Shown here piece by piece: positions 33,978 to 43,195 of a stretch of DNA of 64,000 bases. The position numbers and the translations under genes are program-made. The stretch spans positions 1 through 64,000 of the forward strand of contig NZ_AJWX01000007.1 in NCBI RefSeq assembly GCF_000263855.1, written 5' to 3'. The stretch comes from Pseudomonas sp. M47T1. Lineage in GTDB: Bacteria; Pseudomonadota; Gammaproteobacteria; Pseudomonadales; Pseudomonadaceae. The number at the start of each line of letters is the position of its first letter. Position 1 is the stretch's first letter. The notes beneath the pieces are model-generated. The model was not told where the DNA came from, searched no databases, and worked only from the letters and a program-made list of their open reading frames with translations.

Positions 33978-35273
33978 ATGAGTTTCATTCTGTGGATGTC
34001 GGTGCTTGGCGTGCTGTTGCTGTTGCTGGCACTGACGTCGGCCTATTTGCGCTGGCTGCCGGTAACCACCTCGGCGGTGTGCCTGGCCTTTGGCATGGCC
34101 CTGGGCCCGCTGGGCCTTGGCCTGGTGAACATGGACTTCGCCCGCGCCGCCAACTGGCTGCAACGGCTGACGGAAATGGCCGTGCTGTTCTCGCTGTTCG
34201 GCACCGGCATCAAGCTGCGCCTGGCGCCTAACCGCACGGCGTGGAAAGCCTCCTACCTGCTGGCGGGGCCGGTGATGCTGCTATCGATCCTGGGCGTGGC
34301 GGCCCTGGCGCACTATGGCCTGCAACTGCCCTGGGGCTTGTCGGCATTGCTGGGGGCCATGCTGGCGCCCACCGACCCGGTGCTGGCAGCCATGGTGCAG
34401 GTCACCAATGCGCAGGATTTCGACCGCGTGCGCTACGGCCTGTCCGGCGAGGCGGGGCTGAACGACGGCGTGGCGTTTCCGTTCGTGATTCTGGGGTTGA
34501 TGATGATCGACCCGCCGGCGCTGGGCCTACCGGAACTGGGCACCTGGGCCTTGAAGAACCTGGTATGGGGCGTGCCAGCCGGCCTGGCCATCGGCTATGG
34601 CCTTGGGCGGCTGCTGGGCCATGTGATGATTGCCCAGCGGGTACGCAACCGTGACAGCTTCGAATCGCCCAACGACTTCCTGGCGCTGGCGCTGATTGCC
34701 ATCAGCTACGTGGTGGCCTATGCGGTAGGCGCCTTCGGCTTCCTGGCGGTGTTTGCCGCTGGGTTCGGGCTGCGCCAGGCCGAAGCGCGGGTCTCGCACT
34801 CCGAGGTGGCCGCCGAACATTTGGAGACACCGGGCGAGGAGCCCCTGGAGGAAGGCCAGCAGGCTGCCGCTGTGATCATGGGCGACATCCTCACCTTTGG
34901 CGACCTGGTGGAACGCTCTATGGAAGTGCTGCTGATCACCCTGCTGGGCGCGGCGCTGTGGCTGTATTGGGACTGGCGCGCGATCGGCCTGGGGCTGGGC
35001 CTGTTCTGCGTGATCCGGCCCCTGAGCGTGTGGCTGCTGGTGCGCGGCAAACACCTGGACGGCCACCAACGCGCCCTGCTGGGCTGGTTTGGCATTCGCG
35101 GCATCGGCTCGCTGTATTACCTGTGTTATGCCATCGCCCATGGCTTGCCGGCGCAGATCCAGCACACCGCCATCAGCCTGACGCTGTCAGTGGTGGCGCT
35201 GAGTATCCTGCTGCACGGCATCAGTACCCAGCCGCTGCTGGAGCACTATGAGCGGCGTCATCGCAAGGCCTAG
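33978..35273 (+). CDS. CPA1/NhaP-type sodium/proton antiporter
   Basis: A 431-residue membrane protein with about twelve helices and the antiporter motifs APTDPVLAAMV and SGEAGLNDGVAFPF, which carry the ion-binding Asp and Asp/Glu residues, and GWFGIRGIGSLYYL near the C-terminus. It would exchange sodium or potassium for protons in pH and salt homeostasis. It has no long regulatory C-terminal tail. The stop overlaps the convergent HAD gene by four bases. Confidence 0.85.
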   Translation: MSFILWMSVLGVLLLLLALTSAYLRWLPVTTSAVCLAFGMALGPLGLGLVNMDFARAANWLQRLTEMAVLFSLFGTGIKLRLAPNRTAWKASYLLAGPVMLLSILGVAALAHYGLQLPWGLSALLGAMLAPTDPVLAAMVQVTNAQDFDRVRYGLSGEAGLNDGVAFPFVILGLMMIDPPALGLPELGTWALKNLVWGVPAGLAIGYGLGRLLGHVMIAQRVRNRDSFESPNDFLALALIAISYVVAYAVGAFGFLAVFAAGFGLRQAEARVSHSEVAAEHLETPGEEPLEEGQQAAAVIMGDILTFGDLVERSMEVLLITLLGAALWLYWDWRAIGLGLGLFCVIRPLSVWLLVRGKHLDGHQRALLGWFGIRGIGSLYYLCYAIAHGLPAQIQHTAISLTLSVVALSILLHGISTQPLLEHYERRHRKA

Positions 35274-35914
35274 GCCAGCGACGCCAACAGGGCCTTCAGC
35301 GCGGTGTAGTCCGGCACGTGGTGAAAGCCTGGCTGACCTTCGAAGCGGGAAAAGTCCGTGTCGCCGTAACCGGCCACCTTGCTACCCGCCGCCAACCCTG
35401 CCTGGACACCGGGAATACTGTCATCCACCAGCAGGCATTCGCCGGGCTCCAGCATAAGCATCCGCGCCGCCGCCACGATCAGTTCCGGCGAGGGTTTCCA
35501 GGCGTTGACCTCGTAGGCGCTGACGATGTTGCCGTCGAAGGCGTCCCACAGGCCGGCAGTTTTCAGGCAAGTCTCGATCTTGGTGCGCGGGCCATTGGAG
35601 GCCACGCACTTGGGCAGTTTCAATTCACGCACAAAGTCCAGCGCACCGGGCATGGCGTCCAGGCCGGCGGCAAACAGGTCGAGGCTGCGGCTGCGGAAGT
35701 CGCGCATGAAGGGCTCGGCGTCCAGGTGCCCGTGCTCTTCGCACAGCTCACCGACGAAAATAGCGAACTGCACGCCGCGAAAGCGTCGCAGCACTTCATC
35801 GTGAGGCAGATGGATATCACGTTCGGCCAGCAGGTCGCGCAGCAGGCTGGCGGCCAGGCGCTCGCTGTCGACCAGGGTACCGTCACTGTCGAAAATTACG
35901 CCTTTGATGGTCAA
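35270..35914 (-). CDS. HAD-family phosphatase, phosphoglycolate/sugar-phosphate phosphatase-like
   Basis: A 214-residue HAD hydrolase: nucleophile motif VIFDSDGTLVDSE (Asp-x-Asp), motif II Ser/Asn in CVASNGPRTK, Lys in AWKPSPE, and motif III LLVDDSIPGVQAG. It resembles YniC/YieH-type sugar-phosphate phosphatases. The start is a TTG at 35914 because AGGAG lies seven bases before it (35922-35926); no suitable ATG is in frame. The substrate is unknown. Confidence 0.82.
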   Translation of the reverse strand: MTIKGVIFDSDGTLVDSERLAASLLRDLLAERDIHLPHDEVLRRFRGVQFAIFVGELCEEHGHLDAEPFMRDFRSRSLDLFAAGLDAMPGALDFVRELKLPKCVASNGPRTKIETCLKTAGLWDAFDGNIVSAYEVNAWKPSPELIVAAARMLMLEPGECLLVDDSIPGVQAGLAAGSKVAGYGDTDFSRFEGQPGFHHVPDYTALKALLASLA

Positions 35915-35953
35915 TGCATTGCTCCTGTGTTGAAAAACCAATGATGGGAGCCT

Positions 35954-35972
35954 GCCCCGCCGGGGCTTTTTT
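35954..35972 (+). terminator. plus-strand terminator-like hairpin between two minus-strand genes
   Basis: GCCCC-GCC-GGGGC followed by six T on the plus strand. Both flanking genes are on the minus strand, so it would stop antisense transcription toward the LysR gene rather than end a known transcript. Confidence 0.5.
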
Positions 35973-36006
35973 GTCCACCCTGAGCGCCAGCGCAGCCTGG
36001 CGGCGG

Positions 36007-36945
36007 CTACACAGTACTACGGGCGCGCAGGAGATCAATGAAGGCGCCCAACTCCCGACTCACCGGCTCGCCCTTCCTCAACAAAAGCCCGAACGGTGCC
36101 ATGCGCTCCTCCAACTCGATGGGCAATGCGGTCACCAGCCCCATGCGCAAATAATCGCGCAAGGCCGTTTCCGACAACACCATGATCGCATCGGTCAGCT
36201 GGATCAATTGCTGCATCGAGTACACCGAGCTGCATTCGATGATGTCCGCCGGCGCCACCAGGCCTTCGCGTTGCAAGGCCTGCTCCAGGGCGATGCGCGC
36301 CGGGCTGGTGGCGGGCTGCAGGATCCACGGCCATTGATCTACCAGTTCGGCAAGGTTGAAAGCGCGTCGCTGCGTCAACGGGTGACCACTGCGCACCACC
36401 AACAGCAGGCGCTCGTTGCCCAGTGGCTCGAAATCATAATGCTGTGGGTCGATGCTGGCGTTGCGGCGGGCGATGGCCAGGTCAATGCGCCCTTGCTCCA
36501 GCAACTGGATCACTTGGTCGCTGGTGTCGCCCATGATGCGGATGCGCAACTGCGGATGGCGCCGCTTGATCTCGGCAATGGAGTCCATCACCAGGCCCGG
36601 CGCGGCGCCCATCAGGGTGCCGATGGCCAAGTGGCCGTAACCGCCTTGGGCGCGGGCCGCCAGGTCTTCGGCGCAGCGGTCGAGGCCGCTCAAGGCGTTC
36701 TCGGCAAAACGGATCAACTCGCGCCCCAAGGCCGTGGGGCGCATGCCGCGCGGCAGGCGCTCGAACAGCTCGCAGCCGAACATGTCCTCGATTTCGTGAA
36801 GCATGCGCGTGGCGGCCGGCTGGGACATGTTAAGGGCCTGGGAGGCGCGGTGCAGGTTTTCGCTGCCGCTCAGGGCCACCAGCATGTGCAGGTGCTTATA
36901 GCGCAGGCGATTGAACAGGCTGCGGGCAATGGCGGGCGGTTGCAT
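36007..36945 (-). CDS. LysR-family regulator of the L-rhamnose cluster
   Basis: A 312-residue LysR regulator: N-terminal winged helix (LHRASQALNMSQPAATRMLHEIEDMFGCELFER) and a substrate-binding domain. It is divergent from the transporter and enzymes of the L-rhamnose pathway, so it is the likely regulator, with a pathway intermediate as ligand. The ATG at 36945 is set by GGAG seven bases upstream; the frame is open much further without support. Confidence 0.82.
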   Translation of the reverse strand: MQPPAIARSLFNRLRYKHLHMLVALSGSENLHRASQALNMSQPAATRMLHEIEDMFGCELFERLPRGMRPTALGRELIRFAENALSGLDRCAEDLAARAQGGYGHLAIGTLMGAAPGLVMDSIAEIKRRHPQLRIRIMGDTSDQVIQLLEQGRIDLAIARRNASIDPQHYDFEPLGNERLLLVVRSGHPLTQRRAFNLAELVDQWPWILQPATSPARIALEQALQREGLVAPADIIECSSVYSMQQLIQLTDAIMVLSETALRDYLRMGLVTALPIELEERMAPFGLLLRKGEPVSRELGAFIDLLRARSTV

Positions 36946-36962
36946 GGAAACACTCCGTCGTA

Positions 36963-37003
36963 CCGATACCTTCAGGGTATCGGCTATTAGCAAAAATCGA
37001 TTT
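36963..37003. promoter_or_regulatory. candidate LysR operator of the rhamnose operon
   Basis: CCGATACC-TTCAG-GGTATCGG (36963-36983) is a perfect 8-bp dyad containing a T-N11-A LysR motif. A second palindrome, AAATCGATTT (36994-37003), lies just downstream toward the operon. The spacing is like a recognition/activation site pair. Confidence 0.55.
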
Positions 37004-37078
37004 GTAGCGCATAGCGGCGCCGCCGTACAGTCCTTGCCACTTGCCACGCAGTCAAATAACTCCAAAAGGAAAACTGCC

Positions 37079-38377
37079 GTGAAGACTCTACCTGCGTCCT
37101 TGGTCGCCAAGGTGTCCTGGCGGCTGCTGCCCTTTCTGCTGCTGATGTACATCATGGCGTTCCTCGACCGCGCCAACGTCGGCTTTGCCCGCCAGGCGTT
37201 CCAGGCCGACACCGGTATCGGCGACAGCGCCTTTGCCTTCGGCGCCGGGGTGTTCTTCGTGGGCTATGCGCTGCTGGAAGTGCCCAGCAACCTGATCCTG
37301 CACAAGGTGGGCGCGCGCCTGTGGATGTGCCGCATCATGGTCAGCTGGGGCCTGATCAGCGCCGCCATGGTGTTTGCTCACAACGAAACCAGCTTCTACG
37401 TGTTGCGCTTCGCGCTGGGCGTGGCCGAAGCCGGGTTCTTCCCCGGCGTCATCCTCTACCTTACCTACTGGTTTCCCGGGGCTGCACGCGGCAAAGCCAT
37501 GGGTTTCTTCTACTTCGGCGCACCGCTGGCCTTCATCTTCGGCAGCCCGCTGTCCGGCCTGCTGCTGGAACTGGATGGCGTGGCCGGCGCCCATGGCTGG
37601 CAGTGGCTGTTTGTCACCGAGGGCCTGATGGCCACCACCGTGGGCATCTGGGCCTACTTCTACCTGGACAACCGCCCGGCCGATGCGCACTGGCTGAGCA
37701 CCGACGAACGCGCACTGCTGCAAGGCGTGATCGACCAGGAAGACCAGCACAAACAAGGGCACGGCAGCCTGCTCAAAACCCTGTGCCAACCGGCGGTGCT
37801 GTACCTGTGCCTGATCTACGGGCTGATCCAGGCCAGCGTCTACGGCGTGGTGTTCTATTTGCCCACCCAGGTGGCGGGCCTGCTCGGCAGCAAGGTTGGC
37901 CTGCTGGTGGGGCTGGTGTCGGCCCTGCCCTGGCTGTGCGCGCTGCTGGCCGCCTGGTGGGTGCCGGCCCAGGCCGACAAGCGTGGCGACCATCGGCGCG
38001 TGGCCTGCCTGACGTTGCTGGTGGCGGCCGCCGGCATTGCCCTGTCGGTGAGCGTGACCAGCCCGCTGTGGGGCGTGGTTGCCCTGTGCTTCGCCGCAGC
38101 CGGCTTCATTGCCGTGCAACCGGTGTTCTGGACCTTCCCCTCACGCACCCTGGCGGGCAGTGCCGCAGCCGGTGCCATTGCCCTGGTGAACGCGGTGGGT
38201 GCGGTGGGCGGCTTCATCGCCCCGGTGCTGAAGACCTGGGCTGAAATCCATTTTTCCTCGCCGGCCGCCGGCCTCTATGTGCTGGCCGCGACCACCGTGC
38301 TGGCCGCAGTGCTGGTGCCCGGCATTGTCATCAAGCCTCGCGTCAGGCCGCAACCGCGCCCTGGCTACCAACACTGA
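37079..38377 (+). CDS. MFS transporter of the rhamnose cluster
   Basis: A 432-residue ACS-type MFS protein ([47 protein letters not shown]). First gene of the rhamnose operon; the family prefers acids, so it may import L-rhamnonate or a related acid while RhaT imports the sugar. The start is a GTG at 37079 with AAGGA eight bases upstream (37066-37070); upstream in-frame codons lie in the operator region and are not credible. Confidence 0.85.
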   Translation: MKTLPASLVAKVSWRLLPFLLLMYIMAFLDRANVGFARQAFQADTGIGDSAFAFGAGVFFVGYALLEVPSNLILHKVGARLWMCRIMVSWGLISAAMVFAHNETSFYVLRFALGVAEAGFFPGVILYLTYWFPGAARGKAMGFFYFGAPLAFIFGSPLSGLLLELDGVAGAHGWQWLFVTEGLMATTVGIWAYFYLDNRPADAHWLSTDERALLQGVIDQEDQHKQGHGSLLKTLCQPAVLYLCLIYGLIQASVYGVVFYLPTQVAGLLGSKVGLLVGLVSALPWLCALLAAWWVPAQADKRGDHRRVACLTLLVAAAGIALSVSVTSPLWGVVALCFAAAGFIAVQPVFWTFPSRTLAGSAAAGAIALVNAVGAVGGFIAPVLKTWAEIHFSSPAAGLYVLAATTVLAAVLVPGIVIKPRVRPQPRPGYQH

Positions 38378-38402
38378 ATCGATCACCTGCAAGGAGCTGT
38401 TC

Positions 38403-39602
38403 ATGAGCGTCCCAACCATCAAACACGTGCGCGCCTTCACCCTGCGTGGCGGCGGCGCCGACTACCACGACCAGGGCGACGGCCACTGGATTGACGACCA
38501 CATTTGCACCCCCATGGCCAAGTACCCGCAGTACCGTCAGAGCCGCCGCAGCTTCGGCATCAATGTCCTGGGCACCCTGGTGGTGGAGATCGAGGCCAGC
38601 GACGGCACCGTCGGCTTTGCCGTGACCACCGGCGGCGAGCCGGCCGCCTACATTGTCGAAAAACACCTGGCGCGCTTCCTGGAGGGCGCCAAGGTAACCG
38701 ACATCGAACTGATGTGGGACCAGATGTACCAGTCCACCCTGTACTACGGGCGCAAGGGCCTGGTGATCAACACCATTTCCGGCGTCGACCTGGCGCTGTG
38801 GGACCTGCTGGGCAAGATCCGCCAGGAACCGGTGCACCAGTTGCTGGGCGGCGCCGTGCGTGACCAATTGCAGTTCTACGCCACCGGCGCGCGCCCGGAC
38901 CTGGCCCAGAAGATGGGTTTCATCGGCGGCAAGATGGCCCTGCACCACGGCCCGGCCGAAGGCGAAGAGGGTTTGCGCAAGAACCTGGACGAACTGGCCA
39001 CCATGCGCGAGCGCGTGGGCAAGGACTTCTGGCTGATGCTGGACTGCTGGATGAGCCTGGACCTGAACTACGCTACGCGCCTGGCCAAGGGCGCCGCCGA
39101 GCTCGGCCTGAAATGGATCGAAGAGGCGCTGCCACCGGACGACTACTGGGGCTACGCCGCCCTGCGCAAGGCCGTGCCCAGCGGCATGATGGTCACCACC
39201 GGCGAACACGAGGCCACCCGCTGGGGCTTCCGCATGCTGCTGGAAATGGGGTGCTGCGACATTATCCAGCCAGACGTGGGCTGGTGCGGCGGCATGACCG
39301 AGCTGGTGAAAATCAGCGCGCTGGCCGACGCCCACAACACCCTGGTAGTGCCTCACGGCTCATCCGTCTACAGCTACCACTTTGTTGCCACGCGGCATAA
39401 CAGCCCTTTCGCCGAATTCTTGATGATGGCGCCCAAGGCCGACCACGTGGTGCCCATGTTCCACCCGCAATTGCTGGGCGAGCCGGTACCGGAAAACGGC
39501 CGCATGCGCATTTCGTGTCTGGACCAGCCTGGCTTCGGCGTCACGCTGAACCCTGAATGCCAACTGCATCGTCCGTACAATCGCACGGGGGGAACCGTAT
39601 GA
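38403..39602 (+). CDS. rhmD: L-rhamnonate dehydratase
   Basis: A 399-residue enolase-superfamily enzyme. Recognised as rhamnonate dehydratase by its N-terminus ([27 protein letters not shown]), the metal-ligand region [24 protein letters not shown], and the catalytic His segment [13 protein letters not shown]. It removes water from L-rhamnonate to give 2-keto-3-deoxy-L-rhamnonate using magnesium. AAGGAG before the ATG supports the start. The stop overlaps the aldolase start (ATGA). Confidence 0.9.
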   Translation: MSVPTIKHVRAFTLRGGGADYHDQGDGHWIDDHICTPMAKYPQYRQSRRSFGINVLGTLVVEIEASDGTVGFAVTTGGEPAAYIVEKHLARFLEGAKVTDIELMWDQMYQSTLYYGRKGLVINTISGVDLALWDLLGKIRQEPVHQLLGGAVRDQLQFYATGARPDLAQKMGFIGGKMALHHGPAEGEEGLRKNLDELATMRERVGKDFWLMLDCWMSLDLNYATRLAKGAAELGLKWIEEALPPDDYWGYAALRKAVPSGMMVTTGEHEATRWGFRMLLEMGCCDIIQPDVGWCGGMTELVKISALADAHNTLVVPHGSSVYSYHFVATRHNSPFAEFLMMAPKADHVVPMFHPQLLGEPVPENGRMRISCLDQPGFGVTLNPECQLHRPYNRTGGTV

Positions 39603-40399
39603 AACTGCCCGTCAATGCGTTCAAGGCACAACTGGCCAAACGCGAGCCTCAATACGGCATCTGGGCCGGCTTTGCCACCGGCAATGCCGCCGAACTGGTG
39701 GCCACCTTCGGCTACGATTGGATGCTGATCGATGGCGAACACGCGCCCAATACCGTGCCCAGCATTCAAGCGCAATTGCAGGCCGTGGCCCCCTACGCTT
39801 GCGCGCCGGTAGTGCGCCCGGTAACCGGCGACGCCAACCTGATCAAGCAGTTGCTGGACATCGGCGCCCAGACCCTGATGGTGCCCATGGTCGACTCTGC
39901 CGAACAGGCCCGCGAGCTGGTGCGCGCCATGCGCTACCCGCCCCACGGCATTCGCGGCGTGGGCGGCGGCCTGACCCGGGCCACGCGTTGGGACGGCGTG
40001 CCCGACTACCTGCTCACCGCCCATGAACAGCTGTGCCTGATTGTGCAGGTGGAGTCGCGCCTGGGGGTGGAAAACGTCGAGGCCATCGCTGCGGTCGACG
40101 GCGTGGACGCCGTGTTCATCGGCCCGGCCGACCTGTCCACCGGGCTGGGCCATGCCGGCAACCCGTCGCACCCCGAAGTGCAGGAAAAAATCCGCCGCGC
40201 CGTCGACGCCACCCTGGCCGCCGGCAAGGTCTGCGGCATCCTCGCACCGCAGGAAGAAGACGCCCGCCGCTACCTGAGCTGGGGTTGCCAGTTCGTGGCC
40301 GTGGGCATCGACATCAGCCTGCTGCGCCAGGCTGCGCTGAGCAACCTGGCGCGCTACCGCGATAACGCCAAGCACACTGCGCCGTCGCACACTTATTGA
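39599..40399 (+). CDS. rhmA: 2-keto-3-deoxy-L-rhamnonate aldolase
   Basis: A 266-residue HpcH/HpaI-family class II aldolase with the metal site in [12 protein letters not shown] and [17 protein letters not shown], and [10 protein letters not shown] near residue 45. It splits 2-keto-3-deoxy-L-rhamnonate into pyruvate and L-lactaldehyde. Start and upstream stop overlap as ATGA, so translation is coupled to the dehydratase. The pathway position is clear from neighbours. Confidence 0.88.
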   Translation: MKLPVNAFKAQLAKREPQYGIWAGFATGNAAELVATFGYDWMLIDGEHAPNTVPSIQAQLQAVAPYACAPVVRPVTGDANLIKQLLDIGAQTLMVPMVDSAEQARELVRAMRYPPHGIRGVGGGLTRATRWDGVPDYLLTAHEQLCLIVQVESRLGVENVEAIAAVDGVDAVFIGPADLSTGLGHAGNPSHPEVQEKIRRAVDATLAAGKVCGILAPQEEDARRYLSWGCQFVAVGIDISLLRQAALSNLARYRDNAKHTAPSHTY

Positions 40400-40415
40400 T
40401 TCCACGGAGCCTGCC

Positions 40416-41849
40416 ATGTCATCCGTACCGGTTTACCAGAACTACATCAACGGCCAGTTCGCCGACAGCGCCGAGCACCTGGAGGTGTTCAACCCGGCCA
40501 CCGGCGCACTGCTGTCCCGCGTGCCGGCCGCCAGCGGCGAGGAAGTCGACCGCGCCCTGGCCGCTGCCCGCACCGCGCAAAAAGACTGGGCGCGCAAGCC
40601 GGCCATCGAGCGCGCAGGCTATCTGCGCCGCATCGCCGCCAAGCTGCGCGAACACGCGCCAGCCCTGGCACGTACCATCACCTCGGAGCAAGGCAAGATC
40701 AGCGCCCTGGCCGAGGTGGAGGTCAATTTCACCGCCGACTACCTGGACTACATGGCCGAGTGGGCGCGGCGCATCGAAGGCGAGATCATCAGCAGCGACC
40801 GCGCCGGCGAGAACATCTTCCTGTTCCGCAAGCCGCTGGGCGTGGTTGCCGGCATCCTGCCGTGGAATTTCCCGTTCTTCCTGATCGCGCGCAAGATGGC
40901 CCCGGCGCTGATCACCGGCAACACCATCGTGGTCAAGCCCAGCGAAGAAACGCCGAATAACTGCTTCGAATTTGCCCGCCTGGTGGCCGAAACCGACCTC
41001 CCGGCCGGGGTGTTCAACGTGGTCTGCGGCGACGGGCGCGTGGGCGCGGCGCTCAGTGCCCATGCCAAGGTGGACATGATCAGTTTCACCGGCAGCGTCG
41101 ACACTGGCGCGCGGATCATGGCCGCGGCGGCGCCCAACCTTACCAAACTCAACCTGGAACTGGGCGGCAAGGCCCCGGCCATTGTGCTGGCCGACGCCGA
41201 CCTGGACCTGGCAGTAAAAGCCATCCGCGACTCGCGCATCATCAACACCGGCCAGGTGTGCAACTGCGCCGAGCGCGTGTACGTGGAGCGCAAGGTGGCC
41301 GATCAGTTCATCGAACGTATCGGTGCGGCCATGGCCGCTACCCGCTACGGCGACCCGCTGGCCGACAGTAGCGTGGAAATGGGCCCGCTGATCAACCGCC
41401 AGGGGCTGGACAGCGTCGACGCCAAGGTACGCCGCGCCCTGGCCGACGGCGCCCAGCTGATCACCGGCGGCGCCGTGGCCGATCGCCCGGCCGGCTTCCA
41501 CTACCAGCCCACGGTGCTGGCGGGCTGCCGCGCCGACATGGACATCATGCGCAAGGAAATCTTCGGCCCGGTGCTGCCGGTCCAGATCGTCGACGATCTG
41601 GACGAGGCCATCGCCCTGGCCAACGACTGCGAGTACGGCCTGACCTCGTCGCTGTACACCCGCGACCTGAACAAGGCGATGCAGGCCATGCGCGAGATCG
41701 ACTTTGGCGAGACCTACATCAACCGCGAAAACTTCGAGGCCATGCAGGGCTTCCACGCCGGGGTGCGCAAGTCGGGCGTGGGCGGTGCGGACGGCAAGCA
41801 TGGGCTGTATGAATACACCCATACCCATGTGGTCTACTTGCAGGCCTGA
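40416..41849 (+). CDS. lactaldehyde dehydrogenase (AldA-like aldehyde dehydrogenase)
   Basis: A 477-residue NAD(P)-aldehyde dehydrogenase. GILPWNFPFFLIARK, the catalytic Glu in LELGGKAPAIV and catalytic Cys in NTGQVCNCAERVYV are present. It oxidises the L-lactaldehyde produced by the aldolase to L-lactate. The sequence is AldA-like throughout, including the EDFGETYINRENFE-type segment near the C-terminus. GGAG is seven bases before the ATG. The pathway product lactate can enter central metabolism. Confidence 0.88.
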   Translation: MSSVPVYQNYINGQFADSAEHLEVFNPATGALLSRVPAASGEEVDRALAAARTAQKDWARKPAIERAGYLRRIAAKLREHAPALARTITSEQGKISALAEVEVNFTADYLDYMAEWARRIEGEIISSDRAGENIFLFRKPLGVVAGILPWNFPFFLIARKMAPALITGNTIVVKPSEETPNNCFEFARLVAETDLPAGVFNVVCGDGRVGAALSAHAKVDMISFTGSVDTGARIMAAAAPNLTKLNLELGGKAPAIVLADADLDLAVKAIRDSRIINTGQVCNCAERVYVERKVADQFIERIGAAMAATRYGDPLADSSVEMGPLINRQGLDSVDAKVRRALADGAQLITGGAVADRPAGFHYQPTVLAGCRADMDIMRKEIFGPVLPVQIVDDLDEAIALANDCEYGLTSSLYTRDLNKAMQAMREIDFGETYINRENFEAMQGFHAGVRKSGVGGADGKHGLYEYTHTHVVYLQA

Positions 41850-41856
41850 GACACTT

Positions 41857-41883
41857 GTGGGAGCGGGCGCTGCCCGCTCCCAC
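41857..41883. repeat. REP hairpin inside the rhamnose operon
   Basis: GTGGGAGCGGGC-GCT-GCCCGCTCCCAC: a perfect 12-bp stem with a three-base loop, located between aldA and the lactonase, 30 bases before its TTG start. It could stabilise or attenuate the transcript. Confidence 0.85.
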
Positions 41884-41913
41884 AAAATTGAACAACAAGA
41901 AAGGACGCTGATC

Positions 41914-42765
41914 TTGATCTACACCGGCCCTCTGTTCGACAGCCACCTGCACCTCTACGACCCTACCCGCCCCGAAGGCATCCCATGGCCGCTGCCAGGT
42001 GATGCCATCCATGGCCCGCGCTTGCCCGCCGATTACTGGGCACTGGCCGCCCCGGCGGGCGTGGTCGGCGCCCTGGTGGTAGAGGCCAGCCCGCGGCGCC
42101 AGGACAACGACTGGGTACTGCGCACCCTCGACCAGGACTCGCGTCTGGTGGGCTACGTCGGCAACCTCGATCCGCTGGCATCCAGCTTTCATGAAGATCT
42201 TGACCGCCTGAGCGCCGACAGGCGCTTTCGCGGTATCCGTTACGGCAACCTGTGGGGCCGTGACCTGCTCGCCGACCAGCAGCAACCAGGCTTCATCGAC
42301 GGCCTGACCCAAGTCGCCGAACGCGGCCTGGTGCTGGACAGCGCCAACCCGGATGCCCGGCTGCTCAAGGCGCTGCTGGCGCTCAGTGACCGCCTGCCGC
42401 AGCTGCGTATCGTCATCGATCACCTGCCCAATGCGGCGGGCCTGGCCTTCACTGCCGATCTGCAGGAGTTGGCCAGCCGCCCTCAGGTAGTGGCAAAGCT
42501 CGCCGAAATTCCGCAAACCGACAGCCAAGGCGTGATCCTCGATCCAGGTGTCTATCGCGATGTGCTGGCCCGCCTGTTTGAGCTGTTCGGCGAAGACCGA
42601 TGCTTCTTCGGTAGCGACTGGCCCAACAGCGATCACCTCACCGACTTCAACACCACGGTGGGACTGGTCAAGGCGTGCCTGGCGACCCAACCCGCCCACC
42701 CCCAGGAAAAATTCTTCCTGCGCAATGCCCCGCGCATTTACGGCCTGCCGGGGTACACCGCATGA
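41914..42765 (+). CDS. L-rhamnono-gamma-lactonase (amidohydrolase family)
   Basis: A 283-residue TIM-barrel amidohydrolase (metal ligands DSHLHLYD at the N-terminus, IDHLPN in the middle, FFGSDWPNSDH near the end). It would hydrolyse L-rhamnono-1,4-lactone to L-rhamnonate. The start is a TTG at 41914 with AAGGA (41901-41905) eight bases upstream. The whole frame downstream contains no methionine codon, so no ATG start is possible. The stop overlaps the rhaM start (ATGA). Confidence 0.88.
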   Translation: MIYTGPLFDSHLHLYDPTRPEGIPWPLPGDAIHGPRLPADYWALAAPAGVVGALVVEASPRRQDNDWVLRTLDQDSRLVGYVGNLDPLASSFHEDLDRLSADRRFRGIRYGNLWGRDLLADQQQPGFIDGLTQVAERGLVLDSANPDARLLKALLALSDRLPQLRIVIDHLPNAAGLAFTADLQELASRPQVVAKLAEIPQTDSQGVILDPGVYRDVLARLFELFGEDRCFFGSDWPNSDHLTDFNTTVGLVKACLATQPAHPQEKFFLRNAPRIYGLPGYTA

Positions 42766-43079
42766 AAACCCGCGCCTTGCGCATGAACCTCAACCCAGGC
42801 CAGGTCGAGGAATACCGCCAGCGCCACGACCAGATCTGGCCGGAACTGGTGCAGGCACTGAAGCAGGCCGGGATCGTCGAGTACCGAATCTTCCTCGACC
42901 CGCACAGCCATGCGTTGTTCGCGGTGATGCAGCACGAGGACGTGCACCTGCTCGAACAGTTGCCGCCCCTGCCGGTGATGCAGCGCTGGTGGCAACACAT
43001 GAAGGACATCATGCCCAGCCATCCCGACGGCTCGCCGGTGAGCCTGGACCTGATCCCCATGTTCGAACTGGCTACCTGA
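42762..43079 (+). CDS. rhaM: L-rhamnose mutarotase
   Basis: A 105-residue RhaM: RMNLNPGQVEEYRQRHDQIWPEL at the N-terminus and QRWWQHMKDIMPSHPDGSP at the C-terminus match the family, with the active-site His and paired Trp. It interconverts the alpha and beta anomers of L-rhamnose, feeding the dehydrogenase. Translationally coupled to the lactonase through ATGA. Confidence 0.9.
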   Translation: MKTRALRMNLNPGQVEEYRQRHDQIWPELVQALKQAGIVEYRIFLDPHSHALFAVMQHEDVHLLEQLPPLPVMQRWWQHMKDIMPSHPDGSPVSLDLIPMFELAT

Positions 43080-43101
43080 TAAACCGACTACCCCGTGGAA
43101 A

Positions 43102-43152
43102 CTGGCTTGCCAGCGAGCTTTGGGGGGCCTGAAAAACCCGCTGGCAAGCCAG
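43102..43152. repeat. REP hairpin between rhaM and rhaT
   Basis: CTGGCTTGCCAGC (43102-43114) pairs perfectly with GCTGGCAAGCCAG (43140-43152) around a G-rich loop, flanked by GTGGAA/CTCCCAC. It lies 44 bases before the TTG start of rhaT. Confidence 0.85.
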
Positions 43153-43195
43153 CTCCCACCTGTTGCCATCCAACAAGAACAAAAGGACTGCGCAT

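Noticed and set aside
41857..43152. CRISPR-like array from the repeated GTGGGAGC/CTCCCAC palindromes
   Set aside because: Copies are dispersed, single and imperfect, without regular spacers; they are REP elements.
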